Source: Prolixibacteraceae bacterium (lineage in GTDB: Bacteria; Bacteroidota; Bacteroidia; Bacteroidales; Prolixibacteraceae). Taken from it: a stretch of 64,000 nucleotides of DNA. The position numbers and the translations under genes are program-made. The notes below the pieces were generated by a model that saw nothing but the letters and a program-made list of their open reading frames with translations, ran no database searches and was not told where the DNA came from. Where the stretch lies: contig DMSQ01000017.1 in NCBI GenBank assembly GCA_003457135.1, forward strand, positions 14,686-78,685, given 5' to 3'. Below, one piece after another: positions 44,946-54,170 of this stretch; the stretch's first letter is position 1, and every line of letters starts with the position of its first letter.

Positions 44946-46067
44946 ATGGACAAAAACTTAACAAATCCTGATCCTTCAATTATAGGAAGGATCGCATCAG
45001 TAGATTTCTTTCGTGGTCTCACCATGTTTCTTTTGATCGGCGAAAGCACCCATTTGTACAGCCATTTCAACAAAATAGAAGGAAGCAGTGTGATGCATTT
45101 TATTGCCACACAACTCGATCATCATGAATGGCACGGATTGTATTTTTGGGACCTGATCCAACCTTTTTTCATGTTTATTGTCGGAGTGGCGATCCCATTT
45201 GCAGTGGCCAACCGGATCAAAAAAGGAGATTCCGGTCAGACCATTTTGCACCATGCAATCAAACGATCGTTACTGTTACTGTTTTTAGGATGGGCTTTGT
45301 ATTGTATTGAACCCGGCGAAATCGTTTTCAGGTTTCAGAACGTCCTGGCGCAATTATCAGTCACTTATATGGTTGCTTTCCTGATATTTAAGAGAAGCTT
45401 CACCTTTCAACTGATTTTCACATTGGTCGTTCTATTACTCACCGATCTGGCTTACCGGTTTTTTCCTGTTGAAGGTTTTAATCACTCCTGGGTGGCTTTT
45501 GAAAACCTTGGGGCCTGGACCAATAATAAAATTGAGGGCGTTGATAAAACAAGCATCTGGGCATCAATAAACGCCATCCCAACAATAGCTCATACTGTTT
45601 GGGGTGTTCTCTTCGGACAACTCCTGATGAGCACACGGCCAGTAAAAAAGAAAATTCAGATCATGCTGATGGCCGGTCTGGCTGGTTTACTGATAGGTTA
45701 TTCGCTCGATTTTTTGAATATCACCCCAATCATTAAAAAGATTTCAACCTCTTCATTTGTGTTTGCCAGCGGAGGTTGGGCCATACTCGCACTCTGCTTC
45801 TCATACTGGTTAATTGATGTGAAAAAGCTATTTGCCAGCGGGTCAAAATTTTTTATCATCGTTGGGATGAACTGCATATTTATTTACCTCTTTTTTCATA
45901 TCGGAGGCGCCAATCTAGTCAGCTCGATCTTCGTACCATTTACTAAACTATTCTTTTCGTGGGCCGGCGATATATCGGTGAAAATTGTATCAAGCCTGGC
46001 TACCTGGCTATCATTGTGGTATATGTGTTATTGGTTGTATAAAAACCGGATTTTCATCAAAATTTGA
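44946..46067 (+). CDS. DUF5009/heparan-glucosaminide N-acetyltransferase-like membrane protein
   Basis: A 373-residue polytopic protein with about ten hydrophobic helices. The N-terminal VDFFRGLTMFLLIGESTHLY and DHHEWHGLYFWDLIQPFFMF are the conserved block of the HGSNAT/YeiB-like acyltransferases, with the His proposed to carry the acetyl group in HEWHGL. Members acetylate glucosamine ends across the membrane in lysosomes; the bacterial substrate is unknown. It lies in a run with glpK upstream and a beta-mannosidase downstream, so action on glycan fragments is a reasonable guess. Confidence 0.82.
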   Translation: MDKNLTNPDPSIIGRIASVDFFRGLTMFLLIGESTHLYSHFNKIEGSSVMHFIATQLDHHEWHGLYFWDLIQPFFMFIVGVAIPFAVANRIKKGDSGQTILHHAIKRSLLLLFLGWALYCIEPGEIVFRFQNVLAQLSVTYMVAFLIFKRSFTFQLIFTLVVLLLTDLAYRFFPVEGFNHSWVAFENLGAWTNNKIEGVDKTSIWASINAIPTIAHTVWGVLFGQLLMSTRPVKKKIQIMLMAGLAGLLIGYSLDFLNITPIIKKISTSSFVFASGGWAILALCFSYWLIDVKKLFASGSKFFIIVGMNCIFIYLFFHIGGANLVSSIFVPFTKLFFSWAGDISVKIVSSLATWLSLWYMCYWLYKNRIFIKI

Positions 46068-46292
46068 AATGAAAGCGAATGGGGATCTCACTTTATGCCC
46101 AATCCTGGTAATTACAAAGATACTTTGACACTGAATTCGGTACCGGCAGGAAAATATAATCTGGAATGGATTGATCCGATTTCAGGGAAAGAAAAAAACT
46201 CTGAAAATCTGAACAGGGCTGGCGGAAACCTTCAGTTGAAAACACCTGTTTATTCAATTGATATTGCAATGAGAATGAACAGGCAATCCTAA
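46068..46292 (+). pseudogene. C-terminal remnant of a glycoside hydrolase (collagen-binding-like tail)
   Basis: Directly after the acyltransferase stop, in the same frame, a reading frame gives SEWGSHFMPNPGN, then SVPAGKYNLEWIDPISGKE and LKTPVYSIDIAMRM before TAA. I recognise this as the small beta-sandwich that ends many Bacteroidota glycoside hydrolases (the 'putative collagen-binding domain' after DUF4038-type barrels). The catalytic part is absent and no good start exists apart from an internal ATG at 46095. It is read as a leftover of a deleted hydrolase gene. Confidence 0.55.
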
Positions 46293-46310
46293 AGATTAAA
46301 CCTGATCACT

Positions 46311-48692
46311 ATGAAAATGAATATCTTTTTTGTTCTCTTCCTGACAGGAAACCTCCTTTACGGGCAGAACAGCACTTCCTTCACCTTAAATGGGGAATGG
46401 AAACTTTTCTACGGTCTTTTCGATAAAAATGCGCCAACCATACCTGCCGAATTAACAGGTAAAAATTGGCCAATGATTCAGGCGACAGTTCCCGGAAATG
46501 TGGAACTCGATTTATTGGCTGCCAAGGAAATCAAAAATCCTGAAACAGGCAACAACATTTACGACCTGAGAAAATACGAAGCATACCAGTGGTGGTATTT
46601 TAAAACTTTTAAAACCCCGGACTATCAACCGGGCGAACGGGTTGAAATGGTGTTTGAAGGTTTAGATTGTATTGGAACCGTCTGGGTAAACAACCATCTC
46701 ATTGGAAAACCGGAGAACATGCTCATTCAGCACCGGTTTGATATTACCGATTTCCTGGCAAAATCAGAAGAAAACAATGTTTATGTTTCCATCAATCCGG
46801 CAGTGGCTGAAAGCCAGAAATATCTCATTGGAACAGTTGGCTCGCGTGATAACTTTAATTCTGAAGGGCAAAATATCCGTAAAGCCCCGCACATGTATGG
46901 TTGGGACATCATGCCCAGGTTGGTCAGCGCAGGCCTTTGGCGCGAAGTTCGTTTGGATATCATAAAACCAACTCATTTTAAACAGGTTTATTGGATGACA
47001 AATTCGGTAGATGTTCAGCAGCAAAAGGCCGAAATGATTTTAGACTGGGAATTTGCCACCGATTATCCTACCATTGACGGTCTGACGATGGAAGTTTCTT
47101 TGAAAAGGAACGGCAAAACATGCTTCGAAAATCAATACCCACTGTTTCAGCGATGTAGCCGGCAAAGAATTTACCTCGACAATGTAGATTTTTGGTGGCC
47201 AAGAGGATATGGAGATCCGGCGCTGTATGAAGCAACCTGCAGGATTGTGAATGACAAAAAGAATGTACTGGACGAAAAAACTCAGAATATTGGCATCAGG
47301 ACAGCCGAATTAATCCGCACCGACATTTCAACAAAAGAAAAACCCGGGGAATTTGTATTCAAAATTAACGGGGAAAAGATTTTCGTAAAAGGAACAAACT
47401 GGGTTCCGCTCGATGCTTTGCACTGTCGCGATAAAAGTCATCTGAAAGAAACAATTGATTTGGTCACTGACTTGAACTGCAACATGATTCGCTGCTGGGG
47501 AGGCAATGTATATGAGGACAGCGATTTCTTTGATTTATGCGACTCAAACGGCATCATGATTTGGCAGGATTTCGCCATGGGCTGTACCTTTTACCCGCTC
47601 AATACTGATTTTCAGGACAAAATCCGGAAAGAAGCCGTCGAAGTTATCCTCAGACTTCGGCAACATCCTTCCGTGGTTTTATGGTCAGGAAATAACGAGA
47701 ATGATCAATCTGCTGAATGGACTTTCAGGAAACCCATTGATCCTGCTATGGATGCCATCAGCAGGGAACTTTTGCCTCATATTATCTGGGAATTTGATCC
47801 GATCAGAGATTTTTTGCCTAGTTCACCTTATGCCAGTGAAGAATATTTCAAGACTGGCCGTGATTTTAATTCACTTCCTGAAAACCACCTCTGGGGGCCG
47901 CGCGGTTACTACAAAGCTCCGTTTTATACCGAGCCAAATGCCAATTTTGTGAGTGAAATCGGCTATCACGGCTGCCCCAACCGCGAAAGTCTCGAAAAAA
48001 TGTTCGACCCCGATTTTGTTTATCCGTGGGCAAAAGACGGAAACTGGAACGATGAGTGGCAGACCAAAGCTGTTCGGGCTCATCCGAAATCTAACTTTAC
48101 AATTAACCGCAACAATTTGATGATCAATCAGGTTAAAGCTGTATTTGGAGAATCGCCAAAAGATTTGGATCAGTTCATTTTCGCATCTCAGGCGGTCCAG
48201 GCCGAAGCCATGAAGTTTTTTATCGAATTCTGGCGGATGGACAAGTTCCGCAGAACCGGGATTATCTGGTGGAATGTGCGAGATGGCTGGCCCATCATTT
48301 CGGATGCCGTAGTTGATTTTTACAACAGTAAAAAACTTGCTTACTATTTCATCAGACAAGTTCAGTATAATGCCTGCGTGATGATAGGAGATGCCAGCGA
48401 AGGCGCGCATCCGGTTGTGGCCGTGAACGATACGCGCGAAGAAAAGTCGGGAACAGCGTTGGTTCGCGATGCCGATACTGGTAAAACGCTATTTTCCGGA
48501 GCTTTCACGATACCTGTAAATGGCAAAACACTAATCGGCAAAATTCCAGAAACTCAAAAGCAGGCAATGTGGCTGATTGATTATACGATTGGAAAAGAAA
48601 AATACACCAACCATTATTTGAATGGCATAGTTCCATTTAAATTGGAAGATTATCAGCGCTGGTATAAAAAACTGAACATCAAAAGAAATTAA
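46311..48692 (+). CDS. Beta-mannosidase, glycoside hydrolase family 2
   Basis: A 793-residue exported enzyme (signal peptide MKMNIFFVLFLTGNLLYGQ). The N-terminal sugar-binding jelly roll (LNGEWKLFY, VPGNVELDL) and immunoglobulin-like domain precede the TIM barrel. The acid/base is Glu463 in WSGNNEND and the nucleophile Glu549 in FVSEIGYHG, both as in GH2 beta-mannosidases; MIRCWGGNVYEDSDFFDLCD is also characteristic. It would release mannose from the ends of beta-mannans or N-glycan cores. The ROK kinase gene starts 2 bases after its stop, giving a hydrolase-kinase pair. Confidence 0.92.
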   Translation: MKMNIFFVLFLTGNLLYGQNSTSFTLNGEWKLFYGLFDKNAPTIPAELTGKNWPMIQATVPGNVELDLLAAKEIKNPETGNNIYDLRKYEAYQWWYFKTFKTPDYQPGERVEMVFEGLDCIGTVWVNNHLIGKPENMLIQHRFDITDFLAKSEENNVYVSINPAVAESQKYLIGTVGSRDNFNSEGQNIRKAPHMYGWDIMPRLVSAGLWREVRLDIIKPTHFKQVYWMTNSVDVQQQKAEMILDWEFATDYPTIDGLTMEVSLKRNGKTCFENQYPLFQRCSRQRIYLDNVDFWWPRGYGDPALYEATCRIVNDKKNVLDEKTQNIGIRTAELIRTDISTKEKPGEFVFKINGEKIFVKGTNWVPLDALHCRDKSHLKETIDLVTDLNCNMIRCWGGNVYEDSDFFDLCDSNGIMIWQDFAMGCTFYPLNTDFQDKIRKEAVEVILRLRQHPSVVLWSGNNENDQSAEWTFRKPIDPAMDAISRELLPHIIWEFDPIRDFLPSSPYASEEYFKTGRDFNSLPENHLWGPRGYYKAPFYTEPNANFVSEIGYHGCPNRESLEKMFDPDFVYPWAKDGNWNDEWQTKAVRAHPKSNFTINRNNLMINQVKAVFGESPKDLDQFIFASQAVQAEAMKFFIEFWRMDKFRRTGIIWWNVRDGWPIISDAVVDFYNSKKLAYYFIRQVQYNACVMIGDASEGAHPVVAVNDTREEKSGTALVRDADTGKTLFSGAFTIPVNGKTLIGKIPETQKQAMWLIDYTIGKEKYTNHYLNGIVPFKLEDYQRWYKKLNIKRN

Positions 48693-48694
48693 TC

Positions 48695-49690
48695 ATGAAC
48701 ATCATAGGAATTGACATTGGCGGAACCAAATGTGCCGTCATACTTGGCTGGGTTGACAAAGAAGGGAAACCCACCATTATCGGGAAAAAGGTGATCCAAA
48801 CAAGCGAACATCCTGATCCGTACTTGATGATCTCTCGGCTTCAGAATGAAATAGAGAGGTTATTGGACTTTTACCAAACAGAGATCAAAACCGTGTCTTC
48901 GATCGGTATAAGTTGTGGCGGCCCGCTGGACAGCAATCTTGGAGTGATTCTTTCACCCCCGAACCTTCCAGGTTGGAACGAGGTTCCGATTGTGAAACTG
49001 TTTACCGAAAAATATGGAATACCGACTGCCATTCAGAACGATGCTAATGCCAGCGCGCTGGCCGAATGGCAATTTGGCGCCGGTCGTGGAACACAAAATA
49101 TGGCTTTCCTCACTTTTGGTACCGGACTTGGCGCCGGATTAATCCTGAACGGGAAACTTTATGCCGGAACCAACGACAATGCCGGAGAAGTTGGCCACAT
49201 CCGTCTCTCTGATTTTGGACCGGTTGGTTATGGAAAAGCCGGTTCGTTCGAGGGTTTTTGCAGCGGAAGCGGAATTGCACAATTAGCCCGGACAAAGGCC
49301 ATGGAAAAGTTTCAGATGGGAGGAAAAGTTGCCTGGTGCGATGGGATTTCGGAACTTCAGTCCATAACTGCTCAGGTAGTGGCAGATGCGGCTAACAGTG
49401 GTGACCCGCTCGCATTGGAGATTTTTGAAATCTGCGGAACATATCTGGGTAAAGGGCTTTCGATTTTGATTGATATCCTTAATCCTGAACGGATCGTCAT
49501 CGGAAGTATTTTTGTTCGTGCCGGACATTTACTGATTCCGTCGTTAGAGAAAACGCTTCAGGTTGAGGCTTTGCCATTGGCAAGGAAAGTATGCCGGATT
49601 GTGCCTGCAGAACTTGATGAACAAATTGGCGACCTGGCATCTCTTTCAGTAGCAGTAAATCAACTTGAAACAAAAAAGGTAATAACCTGA
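48695..49690 (+). CDS. ROK-family sugar kinase
   Basis: A 331-residue ROK kinase. ATP site IGIDIGGTKC at the N-terminus, substrate block QNDANASALAEWQFGAGRGT, phosphate block LTFGTGLGAGLILNG and EVGHIRLSDFGPVGYGKAG. The usual ROK zinc motif CxCGxxGCxE is missing: the corresponding place reads GYGKAGSFEGFCSG, with one Cys. The enzyme should phosphorylate a hexose or amino sugar; as it lies 2 bases behind a beta-mannosidase, mannose is a sensible guess. No helix-turn-helix is present, so it is a kinase rather than a NagC-type repressor. Confidence 0.88.
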   Translation: MNIIGIDIGGTKCAVILGWVDKEGKPTIIGKKVIQTSEHPDPYLMISRLQNEIERLLDFYQTEIKTVSSIGISCGGPLDSNLGVILSPPNLPGWNEVPIVKLFTEKYGIPTAIQNDANASALAEWQFGAGRGTQNMAFLTFGTGLGAGLILNGKLYAGTNDNAGEVGHIRLSDFGPVGYGKAGSFEGFCSGSGIAQLARTKAMEKFQMGGKVAWCDGISELQSITAQVVADAANSGDPLALEIFEICGTYLGKGLSILIDILNPERIVIGSIFVRAGHLLIPSLEKTLQVEALPLARKVCRIVPAELDEQIGDLASLSVAVNQLETKKVIT

Positions 49691-49729
49691 GTTCGGAATA
49701 ATAAAGCTAAAGAATGTTTTCCATTTTAC

Positions 49730-49870
49730 TCCGTTAGGAGTTCAATGTCAATAGAATACAATCATCTTAAATATTCATTCTCCGTTAGGAGATATACTTT
49801 TCTGAACATAGGGCCTACGGACAATATTTTGTTTATGGCAACATTTTCTATTGATATTGATTGCCTACGG
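49730..49870. repeat. Degenerate intergenic repeat element
   Basis: TCCGTTAGGAG occurs at 49730-49740 and 49781-49791; GCCTACGG occurs at 49813-49820 and 49863-49870, each followed by similar AT-rich text (ATTGATATTGATTGCC). The 252-base gap between the ROK and MFS genes holds no coding frame. Elements with paired CCGTTAGGAG/CCTACGG words are found between genes in other Bacteroidota, as far as I recall. Confidence 0.6.
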
Positions 49871-49942
49871 CAAAGTTAATGGACTTCATAAAAAGTTATT
49901 GTTTCTATTACTTATATCGAACTCTGTTTAATAACTAAAAAT

Positions 49943-51109
49943 ATGAATCAGAAAATTATTATCAAACAGTTTTTGCCGGTAATGTTCGGCTTTTTCATCA
50001 TGGGTTTTGTTGATGTGGTCGGGATTGCATCCAATTATATCAAACAGGATTTTATGTTGAGCGACACGAGCGCCAATCTGCTGCTGATGATGGTATTCGT
50101 TTGGTTTGTGTTGTTCTCAATTCCAACCGGAGTTTTGATGGGCAAGATTGGCCGCAAAAAGACTGTTTTGCTATGTATCCTGATAACCGCGGCAGCGCTC
50201 TTTGTACCAGTCATTTCCTATAACCTGGTTACGGTACTTGTGGCATTGTCGTTGCTTGGGATTGGAAACACTATGCTTCAGGTATCACTAAATCCATTAC
50301 TGAGCGACATAGTTCCTGATTCGAAATTGGCCAGTAGTATGACTTTCGGGCAATTCGTAAAATCCATTTCTTCATTTATAGGCCCGGTAATTGCTGGCGG
50401 GGCTGCGCTTTACCTTGGAAACTGGCGGTATTTGTTTCCTTTATTTGGAGGCATTTCGATACTTGCGGCCGTTTGGTTGAGTGCAGTAAAAGTTACAGAA
50501 CCAAGTTTTGATGGAAAAAAAGGCTCTTTCTCTGATAGTATCAGGTTGCTGGGAGATCGCACAATCCTGGGACTTTTTATCGGAATACTTCTGGTAGTTG
50601 GAATTGATGTGGGACTCAATGTTTCCATACCAAAGCTTCTGATGCTGAAGACCAACATGCCGCTGACAGAAGCTGGATTGGGCAGCAGTTTATATTTTGC
50701 AGCCAAAACTGCGGGCGCTTTTATTGGCGCTGTTATTTTGGTGCGTATATCTGCCTCCAGGTTCTATACAGTTACTGTTGTCCTTGCCCTCATATCCCTT
50801 GCTTTTACTTTGCTGATTCAGTCAACATCCGGAGTTTACATCGGAATCTTTCTTTTAGGGCTTACCGTGTCCAATATTTTTTCGATCATTTTTTTCAAAG
50901 CCTTGCTTCACAAACCTGCCTTCAGGAACGAGATTTCAGGCTTAATGATGATGGGTATTATCGGTGGCGCCCTTGTTCCGTTGGAAATTGGTATTGTTAC
51001 TGACAGTCTTGGACTAACATCAGGAATGTTGGTTTTAGGAGTTTGTATGATTTATCTTCTAGCAAATTCACTATGGAATAGAAGAGACGCTATTGTTCCG
51101 GTTCATTAA
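49943..51109 (+). CDS. MFS transporter, sugar-type
   Basis: A 388-residue permease with about twelve helices. Early motif GFFIMGFVDVVGIASNYIKQ followed by the cytoplasmic loop GVLMGKIGRKKTVLL, the MFS A-motif. The shape resembles FucP/GlcP-like sugar:proton symporters (FHS family). It follows the beta-mannosidase and ROK kinase, so import of the released hexose is plausible. A strong hairpin terminator follows at 51128-51162, ending the transcription unit. Confidence 0.85.
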   Translation: MNQKIIIKQFLPVMFGFFIMGFVDVVGIASNYIKQDFMLSDTSANLLLMMVFVWFVLFSIPTGVLMGKIGRKKTVLLCILITAAALFVPVISYNLVTVLVALSLLGIGNTMLQVSLNPLLSDIVPDSKLASSMTFGQFVKSISSFIGPVIAGGAALYLGNWRYLFPLFGGISILAAVWLSAVKVTEPSFDGKKGSFSDSIRLLGDRTILGLFIGILLVVGIDVGLNVSIPKLLMLKTNMPLTEAGLGSSLYFAAKTAGAFIGAVILVRISASRFYTVTVVLALISLAFTLLIQSTSGVYIGIFLLGLTVSNIFSIIFFKALLHKPAFRNEISGLMMMGIIGGALVPLEIGIVTDSLGLTSGMLVLGVCMIYLLANSLWNRRDAIVPVH

Positions 51110-51127
51110 TTCAGAAAGATAAGGAAC

Positions 51128-51162
51128 AAACAGACTGATCAATTAATGATCTGTCTGTTTTT
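51128..51162 (+). terminator. Rho-independent terminator after the MFS gene
   Basis: AAACAGAC (51128-51135) pairs with GTCTGTTT (51153-51160); inside, after one mismatch, GATCA pairs with TGATC around the loop ATTAA. A T-run ends the structure. It lies 19 bases after the stop codon at 51109. Confidence 0.85.
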
Positions 51163-51224
51163 ATTGAATTTGTCTTACTTTTAGAACATCTTAAACCATC
51201 AAAAATAATTAATCCATTGGCCCT

Positions 51225-52244
51225 ATGACCAGAATCAGATTTGACGAAATGAAAGCGACCATCAAACAAGCTTTCCAAAAGGCCGGGATGCCGGGAGATA
51301 AAGCCGACGTTTGCGCCCAAATTCATACCGAATCGAGCAGGGATGGAGTTTATTCTCACGGATTAAACCGTGTGGAACGGTTTGTTGATTATATCGGAAA
51401 AGGCTGGATTGATGTTCATGCAGAACCAACACTCAGTGCAAACTTCGGATCAATGGAAATATACAACGGCAACATGGGCCCCGGTATTTTAAACGCCATT
51501 TTTGCCATGAACCGTGCTATCGAAATTGCAGGAAAAAACGGACTTGGTTTGGTCAGCCTGAATAATACTACACATTGGATGCGGGGCGGCGCTTACGGTT
51601 GGCAGGCCGCCGAAAAAGGGTATATCGGCATTTGCTGGACCAATACCGAATCGTGTATGCCGGTATGGGGCGCAAAATCCTGTGGCATTGGCAATAATCC
51701 TTTCATCATGGCAATACCGCACGCTGACGGACATATTGTGCTCGATATGGCTATGTCGCAATATTCATACGGAAAACTTCAGGTCACCCGACTCGAAAAC
51801 CAGAAGCTTCCTTATCCAGGTGGATTTGATCAGGATGGGAACCTCACAGACAATCCTGGCCAAATTGAGAATTCGAGAAGGATATTGCCCATGGGCTATT
51901 GGAAAGGTTCAGGCTTTGCAGTTATGCTTGATCTAATTTCAGCACTGCTCTCAGGAGGATTGACCACAGCAGGCATTGACAAATTCGACAAAGGTAGTTG
52001 TGGAAATTGTTCCCAGGTTTTTATTGCTATTAATCCTTTAAAATTTAATTCGCAGGAATTTATTGATCAGGCTATTAACGAAACCATCCAACAGATTAAA
52101 ACTTCGGAATTGGCTGAAGGAACCGGAGAAATATATTATCCCGGCGAGCAATCGTTGAAAACCAGGCACAAAAACATGGAAATGGGTATTCCTGTTGATG
52201 ATGGAATCTGGGCAAGGGTAAAAGAACTGGCCAATCAAACCTAA
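51225..52244 (+). CDS. yiaK: 2,3-diketo-L-gulonate reductase-type dehydrogenase
   Basis: A 339-residue Ldh2/YlbC-family NAD(P)-dependent oxidoreductase. It matches E. coli YiaK closely from memory: GVYSHGLNR near residue 37-45, THWMRGGAYGWQAAEKGYIG, CWTNTESCMPVWGAKSC and RRILPMGYWKGSGF. YiaK reduces 2,3-diketo-L-gulonate to 3-dehydro-L-gulonate. The rest of that pathway is not in the window, so a related 2-oxo-acid substrate is possible. It sits between a sugar MFS gene with terminator and the hexuronate regulon, and is convergent with TerB. Confidence 0.87.
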   Translation: MTRIRFDEMKATIKQAFQKAGMPGDKADVCAQIHTESSRDGVYSHGLNRVERFVDYIGKGWIDVHAEPTLSANFGSMEIYNGNMGPGILNAIFAMNRAIEIAGKNGLGLVSLNNTTHWMRGGAYGWQAAEKGYIGICWTNTESCMPVWGAKSCGIGNNPFIMAIPHADGHIVLDMAMSQYSYGKLQVTRLENQKLPYPGGFDQDGNLTDNPGQIENSRRILPMGYWKGSGFAVMLDLISALLSGGLTTAGIDKFDKGSCGNCSQVFIAINPLKFNSQEFIDQAINETIQQIKTSELAEGTGEIYYPGEQSLKTRHKNMEMGIPVDDGIWARVKELANQT

Positions 52245-52256
52245 AACCAGAAATTT

Positions 52257-52700
52257 CTATCTGGAAATTTTTCTTTTTTTATACAGAATGAAAAGATCAT
52301 CTTCGTCATCGCCGTTTCTAACGCCGTTAATCAACAGAGCTAAAAGAACAGGTATTTCTTCCTCCAGAAATCCTGATTTCAAAGCAATTCCGGTTGCCAA
52401 CCTCATTTCGTTGTCGTCAATTTTACCATCGGCGAAAACCATCTTTACAACATCGTATAGTTGTCCAAAGCGTTTCGATAATTCGTACGGAGGAATATAT
52501 GCCGATTTTTTACTGGTTTCCAGTAAGTCGTCCACTTCTAAAGTGGTTATGCCCAAGTTACCCCCCAATCTGTAGAGCATTTGTAATTCGGTGTCTTCAA
52601 TTTTTCCATCAGCCAATGCCATTTGGACCAGATGAATGAAATGTTCCTTATCTTGTTTCCGTTCAGGATGATCGAAGTGATCTAAAAATTTCATTGCCAT
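52257..52700 (-). CDS. TerB-like tellurite-resistance-family protein
   Basis: A 147-residue helical protein with two TerB-type repeats: KEHFIHLVQMALADGKIEDT followed by ELQMLYRL, and QLYDVVKMVFADGKIDDN followed by EMRLATGIA. The A-D-G-K-I-x-(D/E)-x-E motif binds divalent metal in the family. Members are often stress or envelope-related; no specific role can be given. It lies between the YiaK-type gene (convergent) and the transporter gene. Confidence 0.8.
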   Translation of the reverse strand: MAMKFLDHFDHPERKQDKEHFIHLVQMALADGKIEDTELQMLYRLGGNLGITTLEVDDLLETSKKSAYIPPYELSKRFGQLYDVVKMVFADGKIDDNEMRLATGIALKSGFLEEEIPVLLALLINGVRNGDDEDDLFILYKKRKISR

Positions 52701-52810
52701 ATTATTAAATTTTATTTTTTATACTTTCTTTAAAGCCAGAAAACAGATAAAAATACCTGCATACCTGCATACCTGCTTTATTTCTTCAACATTCTACTTA
52801 TTAAAAGAGT

Positions 52811-54145
52811 TTATTCCAGGTCAATTTTTTTAAACTTTGGAACAAGTGCATGCATGACGAACCAGGCAATCAGATAGGCCGTGGCACAAATCATAAACAT
52901 GATTCCATAACCAATTTTAATATCGCCTAAAGCTTTGTAATGGTCGAATAATAAACCTGCTGACTTTGCAATCAGAATACCGCCAACAGCTCCGGCCATA
53001 CCTCCAATACCGGTTACCGAGGCAATCGCACGTTTAGGAAACATATCAGAAACAGTAGTGAAAATGTTGGCCGACCATGCCTGATGTGCTGAAGCTGCAA
53101 TACCAATAATAATAACTGCATACCACATGCTAAACCCACCCATGTACTGAGCTGAAAGTACCGTCAATGGGAATAATGCATAAATAAACATAGCTTTTTT
53201 ACGTGCTTTGTTGGCATCCAGTCCATGTTCGATAAAATATTTGGGTAACCAACCGCCAAATATACTTCCAAAAGTGGTCATGGTATAAACCAAAGCAATA
53301 GGGAAACTAACCTGTGTACCAGTCAAACCATACTCTTCCTTCAGGAAAGCTGGCAACCAGAACAGGAAGAACCACCAGACCGGATCGGTCAGTAATTTAC
53401 CTAAAAAAAATGCCCATGTTTGCCTGAATGTCAGCAATTTGAACCAGCTTATTTTTTTTAGCGCTGAACCATCTGCCGCTACCGTTTCATCTTTATCGCT
53501 CATTATATGGTCGTACTCGGCTTGTTTTAGTTGCCCTTTTGCCAATTTTTTTTCAGGAGTGTCATACATGATTTGCCAAAAAATCAACCAGATTAAACCA
53601 ACAGCGCCGGTAATAATAAAAGCCCATTGCCAACCCATAGTTACGGCGATCAACGGAACAACCATTGGCGCTATAATTGCCCCGACATTTGTTCCTGAAT
53701 TAAATATACCTGTTGCCAGCGCACGTTCTTTTTTAGGAAACCATTCGGCTGTTGTCTTAATCGCAGCAGGAAAGTTACCGGCTTCAGGAACTCCCAATGC
53801 AGCACGGGCTACTCCAAATCCAAACGGCGTTCTGGCAAACGCATGTCCGATAGCTGCAAGGCTCCAGCCCAACAAAGAAGCTGCATAACCTTTTTTGGTG
53901 CCAAACTTATCAATAATTCCCCCAACTAAAAGCATGCCCGAAGCATAAGCCACCTGAAAAGCAATTACCAGATTGGCATAAATTGATTCATAATGAGTAG
54001 GATCAGCCCCAAAAAGTCCATCATCTTCAAGAAATGGTTTCAGTAAACTGATGACCTGCCTGTCGAGATAGTTGATTGTGGTTGCAAAAAAGACCAGTGC
54101 ACATATCGTCCACCGGTAATTTCCGATTTTTCGAAGTTCGTTCAT
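52811..54145 (-). CDS. MFS hexuronate transporter (ExuT-like)
   Basis: A 444-residue permease with about twelve helices, anion:cation symporter family. YRWTICALVFFATTINYLDRQVISLLKPFL near the N-terminus is the family hallmark, together with GVARAALGVPEAGNFPAAIK and ALATGIFNSGTNVGAIIAP. It is last in a leftward run kdgK-eda-exuT, 25 bases after eda, so it is predicted to import glucuronate and galacturonate. Tight functional context raises the likelihood of hexuronate specificity, though related transporters also carry tartrate or glucarate. Confidence 0.88.
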   Translation of the reverse strand: MNELRKIGNYRWTICALVFFATTINYLDRQVISLLKPFLEDDGLFGADPTHYESIYANLVIAFQVAYASGMLLVGGIIDKFGTKKGYAASLLGWSLAAIGHAFARTPFGFGVARAALGVPEAGNFPAAIKTTAEWFPKKERALATGIFNSGTNVGAIIAPMVVPLIAVTMGWQWAFIITGAVGLIWLIFWQIMYDTPEKKLAKGQLKQAEYDHIMSDKDETVAADGSALKKISWFKLLTFRQTWAFFLGKLLTDPVWWFFLFWLPAFLKEEYGLTGTQVSFPIALVYTMTTFGSIFGGWLPKYFIEHGLDANKARKKAMFIYALFPLTVLSAQYMGGFSMWYAVIIIGIAASAHQAWSANIFTTVSDMFPKRAIASVTGIGGMAGAVGGILIAKSAGLLFDHYKALGDIKIGYGIMFMICATAYLIAWFVMHALVPKFKKIDLE

Positions 54146-54170
54146 TAAGTTTTTTTTAGTATTAGCTTGC

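Noticed and set aside
46095..46292. Independent 65-residue gene starting at the ATG at 46095
   Set aside because: The matching frame continues upstream to the previous stop and looks like the tail of a larger hydrolase, so it is listed as a remnant.
52247..52270. Terminator between yiaK and terB
   Set aside because: CCAGA/TCTGG gives only a five-pair stem, although T-rich sequence follows; too weak to call.
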